From Nodosilinea sp. E11 (GTDB lineage Bacteria; Cyanobacteriota; Cyanobacteriia; Phormidesmidales; Phormidesmidaceae), in assembly GCF_032813545.1 (NCBI RefSeq), contig NZ_CP136520.1, forward strand, positions 1,854,001-1,918,000: a DNA stretch of 64,000 bases, in the 5' to 3' direction. Positions 17,310-27,217 of the stretch are shown piece after piece. Under the pieces are notes generated by a model that was not told the origin of the DNA, searched no databases, and was given only the letters and a program-made list of their open reading frames with translations. The position numbers and the translations under genes were made by a program. The first letter of the stretch is position 1, and every line of letters starts with the position of its first letter.

Positions 17310-17975
17310 CTACACCTTCAGTACCCACTGGTCGCGGGTGTCGGCGCTGACGAAGGGGGCAGGCACGTAGTCAATCTCGACCCCGAGCGCAATAAACGCC
17401 GCGCGAATGGTGGTGGCGTGGGCCGCCTCGGCAGCGGCGATGGTGGCCCCGGCGGTGATCAGTTCGGGGGTTTTGAGCTGGGCGACTTCGCTGGCGTAGG
17501 CGATCGCCGCATCGGTCTCTAGGGCCAGGGCCAGCTTGGCAATGTTCACGTCCGAATCTAACCCGCCGTCGCCCCGCTCCAGGTAGTCGGAGAGGTCGTA
17601 GCTGGCTTCGGCCATCACTGGGGTGCCGCCCAGGTCGGCAATGACCTGACTGAGCAAGTCGCGGTGTACTTTGTGGTCGGCCTGGTTGGCCAGGGCAATG
17701 GCCAAGACGGCTTGACCAACGTCGGTGTCGCTGAGACCCCCGGCAGCGGCACCGTAGGCCCAGATGGCCTGGTGCTCGTAATAGAGAGCACCGTTGAGAA
17801 TTTCGACATCATTGGCGGCATCGCTGCCATGGCTACTGGCTTGAGCTACTTTGGTCAGGGCCGAAAACCCTAGGGTGCCAGCCAAGCCTGCGATCGCGCC
17901 GCCAACCATGACCCGCCGCCGAGAAACTCCCGCCCCCCGTTGAAACCGATCGGCCGTCATCAAGTGATTATCCAT
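17310..17975 (-). CDS. Tat-exported ferritin-like domain protein
   Basis: 221 residues. A twin-arginine signal (SRRRVMVGGAIAG, about residues 18-30) leads into a four-helix ferritin-like domain. Candidate metal ligands are in YYEHQAIWAY, QADHKVHRD, ALETDAAIAYASE and AAEAAHATTIRAAF, each helix giving Glu or His. Related Tat-exported ferritin-like proteins often sit beside ECF sigma/anti-sigma genes, as here. The ATG at 17975 is supported by AAGGA about 8 bases upstream; a second ATG lies at 17960. The substrate metal is not determinable. Confidence 0.8.
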   Translation of the reverse strand: MDNHLMTADRFQRGAGVSRRRVMVGGAIAGLAGTLGFSALTKVAQASSHGSDAANDVEILNGALYYEHQAIWAYGAAAGGLSDTDVGQAVLAIALANQADHKVHRDLLSQVIADLGGTPVMAEASYDLSDYLERGDGGLDSDVNIAKLALALETDAAIAYASEVAQLKTPELITAGATIAAAEAAHATTIRAAFIALGVEIDYVPAPFVSADTRDQWVLKV

Positions 17976-18234
17976 AGCAGTATCCTTTGCGCTAACGTCT
18001 TAAGCGGGCCTTCTTCAAGTGCCCAGCACAATACGACTAGCCCCAGCTGCTGGATGAGCGATGACGTTGTTTTTTCTGCTCCTAGGTTAGAAATGGCTGG
18101 ACCATACCACCTGCTCTGCCCCGTCTAATGCCCTAGGAGCGCGAGTCTAGTGACGCGTGCGACTCGCTTAGCGAACAGTCTGCCTGGTTTAAATGCTAGA
18201 TATCGGTCACGTTCTTCCCCCCAACCTGGTTATA

Positions 18235-18363
18235 CCGAGTCTGAGTTCTATACTCCCGATACCCAACTGGTCAACCTCTAGGGGCGTTGGCATAGCCTGG
18301 CCGGAGGCCTTACGGCGGTTCGCCCAGCGGAATCGGGGATAGCCCAGTAGGATTTGGTAGTAG
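18235..18363. repeat. Dispersed repeat, family 1, copy B (longer variant)
   Basis: Shares with copy A the left flank (TACTCCCGATACCCAACTGG against TACCCCCAATTCCCAACAGG), TAGGGGCG at the core start, and GATAGCCCAGTAGGATTTGG at the right end. The centre differs and is about 25 bases longer. It lies just before the sigma-factor gene, so it may be in its leader. Confidence 0.6.
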
Positions 18364-18410
18364 ACCCCATCCATCCGGCTAGCCTGAGTCGTATTCCTGA
18401 CATAGAGTCA

Positions 18411-18998
18411 ATGCCCCCATTCTCGCCCTCCGACCCCCTAATACCTCGCCCGGTTAGCGATCGCGACCTGGTCAACCGTCTATGGGCCGGTGATACGACT
18501 GCCCTTGCCACCCTCTACGACCGCTACTCGCCCATGGTCTACACCCTAGCCCTGAAAATGCTGGCTAACCCTGCCGAAGCCGAAGACCTCACCCAAGAGG
18601 TCTTCGTCAATTTTTGGCAGCGGCAGCAGTACAACCCCGACCGAGGCAGCATCGGCAGCTTTTTGGCTACCTATACCCGTTCTCGCGCCATCGATCGCCT
18701 GCGGGTAAGTAGTGGCCGGGCCACCATTCTCCAGCGGTTTCAGCGCATTAGCGAGGCTTCTAGCCGCTCCCCCAGCCCCGTTGACCATGCCAGTTTGCAA
18801 GAGCAGCGGCAGCATCTGCGGGCTGCCCTCGATCAAATTCCTGCCGCCGAGCGCGAAGTGCTAGAAATTGCCTATTTTCAGGGGCTAAGCCAGGCTGAAA
18901 TCTCAGCCCAGCTGGGCATTCCCCTGGGCACTGTTAAGTCGCGCTGTCGGCAGGGGCTGCTGCGTCTGCGCGACCTGCTCCAGCATCAGCGAGATTAA
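18411..18998 (+). CDS. ECF (group IV) RNA polymerase sigma factor
   Basis: 195 residues. Region 2 (about 20-90) holds LATLYDRYSPMVYTLALKML and the DLTQEVFVNFWQ motif; region 4 (about 140-190) ends in a helix-turn-helix with LSQAEISAQLGIPLGTVKSR. Regions 1 and 3 are absent, as in ECF factors. The ATG at 18411 is preferred, since longer readings start inside a repeat. The anti-sigma gene follows 85 bases later and the Tat ferritin-like gene is divergent, so one regulon is likely. Confidence 0.88.
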   Translation: MPPFSPSDPLIPRPVSDRDLVNRLWAGDTTALATLYDRYSPMVYTLALKMLANPAEAEDLTQEVFVNFWQRQQYNPDRGSIGSFLATYTRSRAIDRLRVSSGRATILQRFQRISEASSRSPSPVDHASLQEQRQHLRAALDQIPAAEREVLEIAYFQGLSQAEISAQLGIPLGTVKSRCRQGLLRLRDLLQHQRD

Positions 18999-19083
18999 GG
19001 GTCTACCGATCGGCCCTGGGCTTGAACTCTGGACCGTCCCCCCATCTATCCACTCCGTTACTTACCCCCTCCGCCCTGCATCG

Positions 19084-19857
19084 ATGAACTCACCCTCCCT
19101 TCCCGAAAATTGGCGATCGCTGCTGGCCGGGTACGTGCTCAACGACTTGACCGACGCCGAAGCGGCCTTAGTCGAGCAATGGCTAGACTTGCCTGAGGTT
19201 GCCCTCGAGCTAGATGCCCTGCAAAGCACCTGGGCGAGTTTGCCCGCCGGGCTGTCCCCCCTGGCACCACCGCCAGAATTGCGCGATCGGATCATGGCGG
19301 CCGTCACTCAGCCTGAGCTAGACCCCGCTGTCACGGCTCAAAGCTCAGCCGTCCAGACCGTGAATTCTTCTCCTATTCCCCGCCGTGGGTTTCCCTGGGG
19401 CAGGTTGGCCCTGGCCCTGGGCTGGGTCGCTACGGCGATCGCCCTGGGCTTGGCCCGACAAGAAAACCAGCGTCTGCGCCTGGCGCTGCGACAAACCGAA
19501 GCCATTGTCGCCAGCTTTAGCCAGCCCACCAACCGCCTCTACACCCTGGCTGGCACCGCTGCCGTACCCCAGGCCAACGCTCGCCTGGTGGTCAACCCCG
19601 CCGACCAAACGGCGCTCATTGTCACCACCGATCTGCCCACCCTGACTACAGAGCAGGTCTACCGGCTATGGGCTGTGGCCGACAGTGACCCCGTCTTTTG
19701 CGGTCAGTTTAACCCCCAGACGGTGCAGGCGATGCACCAGTGGTCTTTGCCCAACCCAACCTGTGCAGACCGGCCGGTACAGATGCTGATCACCACCGAA
19801 AAAGCTGCTGATCCACCCCTTCCCGCCGGAGATTTGGTGATGCAGAGCCAGTCGTAA
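19084..19857 (+). CDS. RskA-type membrane anti-sigma factor
   Basis: 257 residues. The N-terminal anti-sigma domain (about 8-80) contains LLAGYVLNDLTDAEAALVEQ. A single membrane helix follows at about 105-125, then a RskA C-terminal domain outside the membrane (LYTLAGTAAVPQANARLVVN, then TEQVYRLWAV). It should hold the upstream sigma factor inactive until a signal acts. The PrsW-like gene at 1062 belongs to a family that cleaves such proteins, but any link is speculative. Confidence 0.85.
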   Translation: MNSPSLPENWRSLLAGYVLNDLTDAEAALVEQWLDLPEVALELDALQSTWASLPAGLSPLAPPPELRDRIMAAVTQPELDPAVTAQSSAVQTVNSSPIPRRGFPWGRLALALGWVATAIALGLARQENQRLRLALRQTEAIVASFSQPTNRLYTLAGTAAVPQANARLVVNPADQTALIVTTDLPTLTTEQVYRLWAVADSDPVFCGQFNPQTVQAMHQWSLPNPTCADRPVQMLITTEKAADPPLPAGDLVMQSQS

Positions 19858-20043
19858 CAGCGATCACATGCGCCAAAGGCCGGGGTTGTTTGACACAATA
19901 CCAAGTAATGCCAAACCAGAATCGGATCACCCCCATTGCGACTAGGCCAAACCCGAGGGGACATGGCCTTTGCTCGGCTGAAGCGGGGTGATCAAAGCGA
20001 CGTTGGCGTCACCCTGTCACCCACCCCAAGCATGGCCCCAAGC

Positions 20044-20967
20044 ATGGATTTCACCGCTGCTCTGCCCACGTTTTTTATCACCCTGCGCGAGGGGGTCGAA
20101 GCCGCCCTGGTGGTCGGTATTGTGCTGGCCTGCTTAGCCAAGGCCAACCGGCAATCGCTCAACCCCTGGGCCTACGCCGGCGTGGCCGCTGGTCTGGCGG
20201 GCAGCGTGATGATTGGCATTGCCCTGGGGATGGGGCTGCAGCAGCTACAGCAGGGGCTACCGGGGTTGCAAATTGTGCTCAAGCCGCTGCTAAATGTGCT
20301 GTTTGGCGCGATCGCCATCATTATGCTCAGCTGGATGCTGCTGTGGATGACCCGCCAGGCCCGCAGCCTCAAGGGCGAAATCGAAGGTACTGTGCGATCG
20401 GCCCTCGACGATGACCAAACCGCTGGCTGGAGCGTTTTTAGCCTGGTCTGCATCGCTGTACTGCGCGAAGGGTTTGAAACCGTGCTGTTTATTTTTACCA
20501 ATGTAGAAAGCAGCGTTGGCGCGGTTGGCGGGGCGATCGCAGGCCTTTTAGGCGCAGTGCTAATTGGCCTAGCCCTGTTTCGCTGGGGGTTGCGCATCAA
20601 CCTCAAACGCTTCTTTCAGGTCATGGGGGTACTGCTGCTGCTAATCGTGGGTGGCCTGGTGATTTCGGTATTTAAGAATCTCGATGCCGCCCTCGCTACC
20701 CTCAGCCAAATTAGCCCTACCGCCGACCTCTGCTTTGCCCAAGCCTCCTGCGTGCTCGGCCCCCTGCTGTGGGATGCCAGTACCGTACTGCCCGATCGCC
20801 AGTTCCCCGGTGTTGTGCTCAAGGTCTTGCTTGGCTACCGCGACCATTTGTATCTGGTGCAGCTGGTGGCGTACCTGGGCTTTTTGGCGATTGTTGGCGG
20901 CAGCTACTTTCGCAGCCTCAACCCGCCCGACTCAAGCCCCAGCAAAACCGCCCCCAGCCAATCCTGA
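20044..20967 (+). CDS. FTR1-family iron permease
   Basis: High-affinity iron uptake across the membrane. 307 residues with seven predicted helices and the two REGxE ferric-binding motifs: REGVE at 15-19 and REGFE at about 141-145. No fused periplasmic EfeO-type domain is present. The ATG at 20044 places the first REGxE as in homologues; in-frame ATGs at 20032 and 19963 are alternatives. It follows the sigma/anti-sigma pair after 186 bases. Confidence 0.9.
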   Translation: MDFTAALPTFFITLREGVEAALVVGIVLACLAKANRQSLNPWAYAGVAAGLAGSVMIGIALGMGLQQLQQGLPGLQIVLKPLLNVLFGAIAIIMLSWMLLWMTRQARSLKGEIEGTVRSALDDDQTAGWSVFSLVCIAVLREGFETVLFIFTNVESSVGAVGGAIAGLLGAVLIGLALFRWGLRINLKRFFQVMGVLLLLIVGGLVISVFKNLDAALATLSQISPTADLCFAQASCVLGPLLWDASTVLPDRQFPGVVLKVLLGYRDHLYLVQLVAYLGFLAIVGGSYFRSLNPPDSSPSKTAPSQS

Positions 20968-21053
20968 CATTGTGCCCGCTGTGCTCCCGCGCCCAAACCG
21001 CGCCCAAACCGCGATATACTCCCTTCGAGTCATAACCACGAAGGACACCGCCC

Positions 21054-22427
21054 ATGGTTGCTGTCGCCATTCTTGCCGCTGGGCGCGGCACCCGGATGAA
21101 ATCGAGCCTGCCCAAGGTGCTGCACTCTGTGGGGGGCAAGTCAATGGTAGAGCGGGTGCTCGACAGCATTGCCGACCTCAACCCTAGCCACAGGCTGATT
21201 GTGGTGGGCTTTGGCCAAGAGCAGGTGAAAGCCGCCCTGGCCCACATTCCCAACCTCACCTTTGTTGAACAGACAGAACAACTGGGCACGGGCCATGCTG
21301 TGCAGCAGGTGATACCTCACCTAGAGGGGTTTGATGGCGACCTGCTGGTGCTCAATGGTGACGTGCCGCTGCTGCGGGCCGAGACCATGCAAACATTGGT
21401 CAAAACCCACCAAGACAACGGCAACGCCGCTACCCTGCTCACCGCCCAGTTCTCTGATCCCACTGGCTATGGGCGCGTGTTTTGCACCGACCAAAACCTG
21501 ATTACCGAAATCGTTGAGCACCGCGATTGCAGCCCGGCCCAGCGTCAAAATCCTCGCATCAATGCCGGGGTCTACTGCTTTAACTGGGCCAAGCTGATGA
21601 CCGTGCTGCCCCACCTCAGCGCCGACAACGATCAGCAGGAGTATTACCTCACCGATGTGGTCAAAGACCTGGCCCCGGCCATGGCGATGGATGTGGCCGA
21701 TTGCCAGGAGATTTTTGGCATCAACAGCCGCAAGCAGTTGGCCGAGGCCTATGCCATCTTGCAAGACCGGATCAAAGACCACTGGATGGCAGCAGGCGTC
21801 ACCCTGATTGACCCCGACAGCACCACCATCGACACCACCGTGCAGCTCGAACCCGACGTGGTAATCGAGCCCCAGACCCACCTGCGCGGCAAGACCACCA
21901 TTGGCACCGGTAGCCGCATCGGCCCCGGCAGCTTAATTGAGAATAGCCAAATTGGTCGCGACGCCACCGTGGCTTTCTCGGTCGTGAGCGACAGCACCGT
22001 GGGCAGCGGCGCACGGGTCGGCCCCTACGCCCATCTGCGGGGTGAAGCTGTGGTGGGCGATCGCTGCCGCATTGGCAACTTTGTCGAAATCAAAAAATCG
22101 ACCCTGGGGGCAGGCACCAATGTGGCCCATCTGTCGTACCTGGGCGACGCCACCCTGGGTACCCAGGTTAACGTGGGGGCAGGCACCATTACCGCCAACT
22201 ACGACGGGTTTAAGAAGCATCAGACCGTGATCGGCGATCGCACCAAAACCGGCAGCAACAGCGTCCTCGTTGCCCCCGTCACCATCGGCAGCGACGTTAC
22301 CATCGCCGCTGGCTCTGTGGTACGCAAAGATGCCCCCGACAACTGCCTGGTAGTCTCCCGCGCCCCGCAAAAAAATCACGCAGGCTGGCAACCCAAGCAT
22401 TTACGCGACGAGAAGGGTGAAGAGTAG
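21054..22427 (+). CDS. glmU: Bifunctional UDP-N-acetylglucosamine pyrophosphorylase / glucosamine-1-phosphate acetyltransferase
   Basis: Makes UDP-GlcNAc for peptidoglycan in two steps. 457 residues. The N-terminal uridyltransferase domain has [18 protein letters not shown] (residues 7-24) and LNGDVPLL. The C-terminal part is a left-handed beta-helix of hexapeptide repeats with the acetyltransferase signatures [18 protein letters not shown] and [15 protein letters not shown] precedes the ATG. It converges on a small hypothetical gene. Confidence 0.96.
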   Translation: MVAVAILAAGRGTRMKSSLPKVLHSVGGKSMVERVLDSIADLNPSHRLIVVGFGQEQVKAALAHIPNLTFVEQTEQLGTGHAVQQVIPHLEGFDGDLLVLNGDVPLLRAETMQTLVKTHQDNGNAATLLTAQFSDPTGYGRVFCTDQNLITEIVEHRDCSPAQRQNPRINAGVYCFNWAKLMTVLPHLSADNDQQEYYLTDVVKDLAPAMAMDVADCQEIFGINSRKQLAEAYAILQDRIKDHWMAAGVTLIDPDSTTIDTTVQLEPDVVIEPQTHLRGKTTIGTGSRIGPGSLIENSQIGRDATVAFSVVSDSTVGSGARVGPYAHLRGEAVVGDRCRIGNFVEIKKSTLGAGTNVAHLSYLGDATLGTQVNVGAGTITANYDGFKKHQTVIGDRTKTGSNSVLVAPVTIGSDVTIAAGSVVRKDAPDNCLVVSRAPQKNHAGWQPKHLRDEKGEE

Positions 22428-22439
22428 CGATCGCAGGAG

Positions 22440-22582
22440 CGGTGCATTGCGGCCAGGCAAGAAAATTGACATTTGCAAAAGATGCTTGGGCCGCGTTGGC
22501 GGAGCCTCGCCTTAGCGTTATGCACCCTACAAATTGGCCCATTGTTACCCAACCCGTAGGGGCATCCGCGAAGCGATGCACC
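22440..22582. repeat. MITE-like or composite palindromic repeat after glmU
   Basis: GGTGCATTGCG at 22441 and CGTTATGCACC at 22516 form imperfect inverted ends around about 65 bases, and a second hairpin (GGGGCATCCGCGAAGCGATG, with GCATC pairing to GATGC) lies near 22559-22582. Both halves resemble common cyanobacterial intergenic repeats. There is no coding potential for a transposase. Confidence 0.45.
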
Positions 22583-22591
22583 AGATCCGTA

Positions 22592-22897
22592 CTAGATCCC
22601 AAGTTCTTCTAAAATCGGCAGCATATCGCCCCAGCTCAGCCCCCGGTGCAAATACTGCGGTGCCGCCGGGTTGTACGGCCCCACCATCACATCGATCGCC
22701 TCAATCTCGGCATTCTCTGGCAGCACTGGCACCTCCGGGTCGGCGGCAGTGGGGCGCACCAGCGAGCTAGAGAAACCCCGGTAGATCATCACCTCATCGG
22801 CTTCGCCCGCAACCACAGCCCGCACCAGCAGCACCAGGCTGGGCTGCCTTAAGGTAAATTGCTCTAGCCGCAACCCAGGAGCCATTGCCGCACTCAT
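22592..22897 (-). CDS. Conserved cyanobacterial protein of unknown function (DUF7734-like)
   Basis: 101 residues from the chosen ATG. The conserved core is VMIYRGFSSSLVRPTAADPE followed by VLPENAEIEAIDVM and LSWGDMLPILEELGI. I associate this with a small uncharacterised family of cyanobacteria and plants, tentatively DUF7734. It lies 19 bases after the DUF3177 gene on the same strand, so the two are probably co-transcribed. No catalytic motif is evident. Confidence 0.7.
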   Translation of the reverse strand: MSAAMAPGLRLEQFTLRQPSLVLLVRAVVAGEADEVMIYRGFSSSLVRPTAADPEVPVLPENAEIEAIDVMVGPYNPAAPQYLHRGLSWGDMLPILEELGI

Positions 22898-22916
22898 CCA
22901 CCCACCTACCCGTCCA

Positions 22917-23510
22917 CTAATTGATCGCCTGCCGCCCCTGCTTACCCAGGCGCACAAACACAAACCAGGCCAGCGACGCCATATAGATCACCAGGCCCAA
23001 AATGCCAAAGAAACCCAGGAAGCCATAGGTGTACCCGGCGTGGAAATATTCTCTATAGAGCAGCGGCGGCTCTAGCCACACTTGGCAGTCGGCGGCCCCA
23101 AACCGCGCCCCCGAGAAAGCGCAGGGCAAAAAGCCCAGCAAGATCGCGCCACCAATGATGTTGTAGAGGGTTATGGCCCAGCGCCAGGCGCTAAAGATTA
23201 GCTTCAGCAGTGAGCTAGGCTGCTCGCGAATTTCTTCGTTAAGGTCGACCCAAAACCACAGCGACACCGGAATCAGCACCCGCGCCATCAGCCCCGACAA
23301 AAAGCTGATATTGAACCCGCCGATCATCAGGTAGACGGTGATCATCAGCAGGCTGGCCACTTTCCAGTAGATCAGCAACAGCCGCTGAATGGCCTCGTTT
23401 TTTTGCACAAAGGCCCAAATCAGCAGCGCCAGGGGCAAAAACACCGTAAACAGCACGGCGAGGCGATAGTCAGTCCAGACTAGGGCGCGCAGGAGCGAAG
23501 GTTCTAACAT
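22917..23510 (-). CDS. DUF3177 family membrane protein
   Basis: 197 residues with about five hydrophobic helices. It starts with LRALVWTDYRLAVLFTVFLP, typical of the cyanobacterial DUF3177 family. Between helices are a cytosolic-type loop (DLNEEIREQPSS) and a loop with two cysteines. Function is unknown. The small DUF7734-like gene follows after 19 bases. Confidence 0.82.
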   Translation of the reverse strand: MLEPSLLRALVWTDYRLAVLFTVFLPLALLIWAFVQKNEAIQRLLLIYWKVASLLMITVYLMIGGFNISFLSGLMARVLIPVSLWFWVDLNEEIREQPSSLLKLIFSAWRWAITLYNIIGGAILLGFLPCAFSGARFGAADCQVWLEPPLLYREYFHAGYTYGFLGFFGILGLVIYMASLAWFVFVRLGKQGRQAIN

Positions 23511-23687
23511 AGGAGCGCAGTAGCGGTACGGGCAAATTGCAGCCTATAGCGTAACATTTGACCCGGCCAGACTGGCTTGAAGATGCGAATGACTCAGCTA
23601 CTACCACCGCCTTAGTCAATTGCACCACTTTTATAGATGCGTTGTCGGGTTTCGGGTTTACGGCCTGGGTTAAACCTTAATCTCGGG

Positions 23688-24605
23688 CTACTGGGCTAGA
23701 GTACCGCTCCAGGTTTTGGTTGCTGTTAGACCTGCGACGATGCTGCGGGGGCGATAGCCGAAGGCAAAGGCTTTTTGGCTATCGGACGACACATCGGGCG
23801 GACGGCGGGCGGGCATGGTCACATCGGCCTGTTTGCTCGGAATCAGCAAATTGGGGTCAACGCCAAACACCTCGGCCATACACAGGCCAAAGTCGTAGCG
23901 GCTGAGGCGTTCGGGGCCGCCCAGGTGTAGCAGGCCAGGAGCATGCTCTAGGGCCAGCAGCAGGCCAGCGGCGACATCTTCGACGTAGGCAGGGGTGCGA
24001 AACTCGTCGGTAAATAAACTTAGAGGTTGCCCCGATCGCAGCGTGCGCAGAAAACCCTGCAAAAAGCACTCGGCAGTGGGGCTGGGGGGGCCATAGAGCA
24101 AGGGCAGGCGGCAGATGGCGGCGGTGGGGTGTAGATCGTGCACCAGGGCCTCGGCCTCGGCTTTGTGGTGGCCGTAGAGATTTACAGGGCTGGGGGGGCT
24201 AGCTTCATTGTAGGGGGGCGACTGGCCATCAAACACCTGGTCGGTGGAGGTAAAGACGAAGGGGATTTGGTGCTGGGCGCAGACCTCAGCTAGGACGCCT
24301 GTGGCCTCCACATTCACCCGGTAAGACTGAGCTGGGTTTTGCTCACAGCGGTTGGGCTGAGAGAGAGCAGCGGTGTGAATCACGGCAGCGGGGGCGATCG
24401 CCGCGAGGCAGGGGGCGATCGCCTCTAAATCACTGAGATCCAGCCTATGCCTATTCACCCCCGGCAGGGGTTGGGGAACCTGACGGTGGTAGGTGCCCGT
24501 CACCTGCCAGGTGGCCTGGGCCAATCGGCACAGATGCCAGCCCAAAAAACCACTGGCCCCAGTGACCAGCAAACGGGGAGGAGTGGGTGCGGGGCGATGT
24601 TCCAT
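23688..24605 (-). CDS. SDR-family sugar-nucleotide reductase (RmlD-like)
   Basis: 305 residues, extended short-chain dehydrogenase fold. It has the Rossmann motif TGASGFLGWH near the N-terminus, the catalytic YGHHK (Tyr-x-x-x-Lys) and the STDQVFDG stretch seen in dTDP-4-dehydrorhamnose reductases. The RmlD assignment is tentative because no other rhamnose genes are nearby. An ATG at 24605 is preferred. It is divergent from an MscS-type channel gene. Confidence 0.8.
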   Translation of the reverse strand: MEHRPAPTPPRLLVTGASGFLGWHLCRLAQATWQVTGTYHRQVPQPLPGVNRHRLDLSDLEAIAPCLAAIAPAAVIHTAALSQPNRCEQNPAQSYRVNVEATGVLAEVCAQHQIPFVFTSTDQVFDGQSPPYNEASPPSPVNLYGHHKAEAEALVHDLHPTAAICRLPLLYGPPSPTAECFLQGFLRTLRSGQPLSLFTDEFRTPAYVEDVAAGLLLALEHAPGLLHLGGPERLSRYDFGLCMAEVFGVDPNLLIPSKQADVTMPARRPPDVSSDSQKAFAFGYRPRSIVAGLTATKTWSGTLAQ

Positions 24606-24670
24606 AGGGCACAAGATCGGGTTGAATGAAGGCTGGGCAGGTGTGGTGGTTTGCAAGTTTGGGGATGACT

Positions 24671-26065
24671 ATGGCCCGGTGCCCGGTGTGGATAGACAAT
24701 AGGGTTCAGCGCTGGCCAGGGCGGTTGAGGCTGCGATCGCGCCCCAGTTCGTGGCTCGCTCTGCTGGCCTTGGGTATCGCCCTCTGGATCGGGCCACTGG
24801 GCCTAACAGCATCTCACTACGGTGGGCAGGCCCTGGGTCAAACCCCGCCAACCGAGGCGGCAGCGCCATTTTTTGCCGATGTGCTGGTGCGAGGGCAGCC
24901 GGTGTTGCAGGTGGGGGGGCTGCCCGATGTTAGCGCGCCTGAGCGGGCGGGGCAAATCAGTCGGCGCATTGCGGCACTGCTCAACCAGAATGCAGCCCCC
25001 GACCCGATCGCGGTGAATCTAGACCCCAGCCGCAACCTGGCCACCCTCCAGGTCAACCAGCGGGTGATTATGACCGTCACCGAGCAAGACGCCCTCGACT
25101 TTGACACCGATATTGCACCCCTAGCCGAGCGCTGGGCCGACCTGCTCAACCAGGCCCTGGCGAGAACCAATCTGCTATCTGCTGCTACCTACCGGGTGCG
25201 GGGTACTTCTCAGCAGCTGTTACGGGATACCCTCGACAACCTGCCTGCCCTGCTCGGGGCGCTGGTGGTGCTGGGGCTGACCTGGCTGCTAGCGGCAATT
25301 GTGCGCCACGCGGTGCTGGTGTGGGCCGAAAAAACCGAGGGCGATCGCACCACCGAAGTGCTGATCAGCCGCCTCTGCTACGGCGGCGTGTGGACCCTGG
25401 GGTCAGTGATTGCTTTGGGGGTGTTGGGGCTCAACTTTGCCGCCCTACTCGGCACCCTGGGCCTCACCAGCGTTGCCATTGGCTTTAGCCTGCGCGACGT
25501 ACTCAGCAACTACATCTCGGGGGTGATTTTGCTCGCCACCCGGCCCTTTCGTATTGGCGATCAGATTGTGATTAACAACTTTGAGGGCACCGTCACCCAG
25601 ATTCAGCTGCGGGCCACTACGGTGCAAACCTACGACGGTCGCCTGGTCTACATCCCCAACCAGGAGGTGTTCCAGAGCAGCATCACCAACAACACCGCTT
25701 CCCCGGTGCGGCTCAGCAGCGTCACCGTCGGCCTCGACCACAGCGCCGACCTGCCCGATCTATTCCACCGCATTCAGCAGCAGATGAGGCAGATCGACGG
25801 CGTCGAGCTAGACCCCGAACCGATCGTGCTGGTGCGCGAACTCACCCCTTCTACGGTGAATTTAGAGGCTCAGTTTTGGGTCAACTCGCGCAAAAGCTCG
25901 TTTTTGCAGGTGACCTCGCGGGTGCTGGCGGCGATCAAGCTCACCTTGCAAGAGGCCCAGTTCGCTGAGGCGGTGGCTCCTAGTGCGATCGCATCTGAGT
26001 CGCTTTCCACCGAAGCCGATATCAAACTGCACACCGAAGAAAACCTGCCCAAAGGAGATCTCTAA
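24671..26065 (+). CDS. MscS-family mechanosensitive ion channel with N-terminal extracytoplasmic domain
   Basis: 464 residues. A signal-anchor helix (about 28-48), then a roughly 130-residue soluble domain outside the membrane, three membrane helices (about 205-290), and the MscS beta and C-terminal domains. The pore-lining helix is in the NFAALLGTLGLTSVAIGFSLRD region, and the beta domain contains RPFRIGDQIVINNFEG. The family relieves osmotic downshock. GGGGA ahead of ATG 24671 supports this start; ATG 24626 is possible. Confidence 0.85.
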   Translation: MARCPVWIDNRVQRWPGRLRLRSRPSSWLALLALGIALWIGPLGLTASHYGGQALGQTPPTEAAAPFFADVLVRGQPVLQVGGLPDVSAPERAGQISRRIAALLNQNAAPDPIAVNLDPSRNLATLQVNQRVIMTVTEQDALDFDTDIAPLAERWADLLNQALARTNLLSAATYRVRGTSQQLLRDTLDNLPALLGALVVLGLTWLLAAIVRHAVLVWAEKTEGDRTTEVLISRLCYGGVWTLGSVIALGVLGLNFAALLGTLGLTSVAIGFSLRDVLSNYISGVILLATRPFRIGDQIVINNFEGTVTQIQLRATTVQTYDGRLVYIPNQEVFQSSITNNTASPVRLSSVTVGLDHSADLPDLFHRIQQQMRQIDGVELDPEPIVLVRELTPSTVNLEAQFWVNSRKSSFLQVTSRVLAAIKLTLQEAQFAEAVAPSAIASESLSTEADIKLHTEENLPKGDL

Positions 26066-26188
26066 TATGGCCAGCACGCTTTGCAACACAAACCGCTGGG
26101 CTATTGAATTGCTGCATCCATACTCCCTGTTCACGCAACGGCGCTATTCTTAAACGCATTCTTCTTTAGCCACTCTCTAGCCCCAGCT

Positions 26189-27217
26189 ATGGATCGCAAC
26201 CAGTTTCGCGTCGGCACCTTCAACCTCAACAATTTGATGCTGCCCGATCGCGAGTTTTACCAGGGCGAGACCTACAGCCAAGAAAACTACCTCAAAAAGC
26301 TCACCTGGATTGGTGCCCAGCTCGATCGCATGAGGGCCGACATTATTGGCTTTCAGGAGGTGTTTCACCGGGGGGCGCTGAAAGAAGCCCTGCACCGCAG
26401 CGAATATCACCAAAATCACGAGATCGTCATGGCCGAGGGTTTTGGCCGGGGGCCGGGGCTGGCGCTAGCGACGCGATTTCCGGTGGTAGGGCAGCGGATC
26501 TACGACGAGTTTCCGCCCGAGGGCATTTTAGATTTAGAGGGGGCCGAAATTCCGATTCGGCGGTTTTCGCACCCGGTGCTGGCGGTGGATCTGGCTCTCA
26601 CCGACGCGATTCACTGCACGGTGTTTGTGGTGCATCTCAAGTCTAAACGGCCCATGATCGCCAACGGAGCCGATCGCAGCGACCCGGTCGAAATTGCCAA
26701 GGGCCACGCCCGTTCGCTGATTCGCCGCACCGCCGAGGCCGCCGCCCTGAGATTTTTGCTGATGGAGGGGCTGCGCGATCGCAACTACCCCGTCATCGTC
26801 GTCGGTGATGTTAATGACAACCACACCGCCGTCACCACCCAGATTGTGGCGGGTACCCCCCCCTGGGAATGCTGGCCCTACCGCAAAAAAGCCCCCGTGT
26901 GGGACGTGCTGCTCTACCAGGTGAAAGACATTCAGGCCCGCCTCGGCTACGGCGACCACTACTACACCCACATCCACAACGGCCACTACGACAGCCTCGA
27001 CCACATCATGGTGAGCGAAGAATTTTCGGCCCAAAATCGCGATCGCATTGGCCGCGTCACCTACGTTTCAGTGCTAAACGACCACCTGTTTGACCACACC
27101 CTACTCGAAGACAATATCGAACCCTGGCAGTCAGACCACGGCCAGGTGGTCGCCACCATTGAGCTCAACCCGCCCCAGTCGGCTCGTCCCCAGCTCGTCG
27201 CTCGCCTAGGCCCATGA
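26189..27217 (+). CDS. Endonuclease/exonuclease/phosphatase (EEP) fold protein
   Basis: 342 residues, one EEP domain. Conserved stretches are TFNLNNL at the start, GFQEVFH (catalytic Glu), VVVGDVNDN (the GDxN motif) and SDHGQVV (catalytic Asp-His) near the C-terminus. It lacks a signal peptide. The substrate could be a nucleic acid, a sugar phosphate or a lipid head group. No partner gene is evident. Confidence 0.8.
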   Translation: MDRNQFRVGTFNLNNLMLPDREFYQGETYSQENYLKKLTWIGAQLDRMRADIIGFQEVFHRGALKEALHRSEYHQNHEIVMAEGFGRGPGLALATRFPVVGQRIYDEFPPEGILDLEGAEIPIRRFSHPVLAVDLALTDAIHCTVFVVHLKSKRPMIANGADRSDPVEIAKGHARSLIRRTAEAAALRFLLMEGLRDRNYPVIVVGDVNDNHTAVTTQIVAGTPPWECWPYRKKAPVWDVLLYQVKDIQARLGYGDHYYTHIHNGHYDSLDHIMVSEEFSAQNRDRIGRVTYVSVLNDHLFDHTLLEDNIEPWQSDHGQVVATIELNPPQSARPQLVARLGP

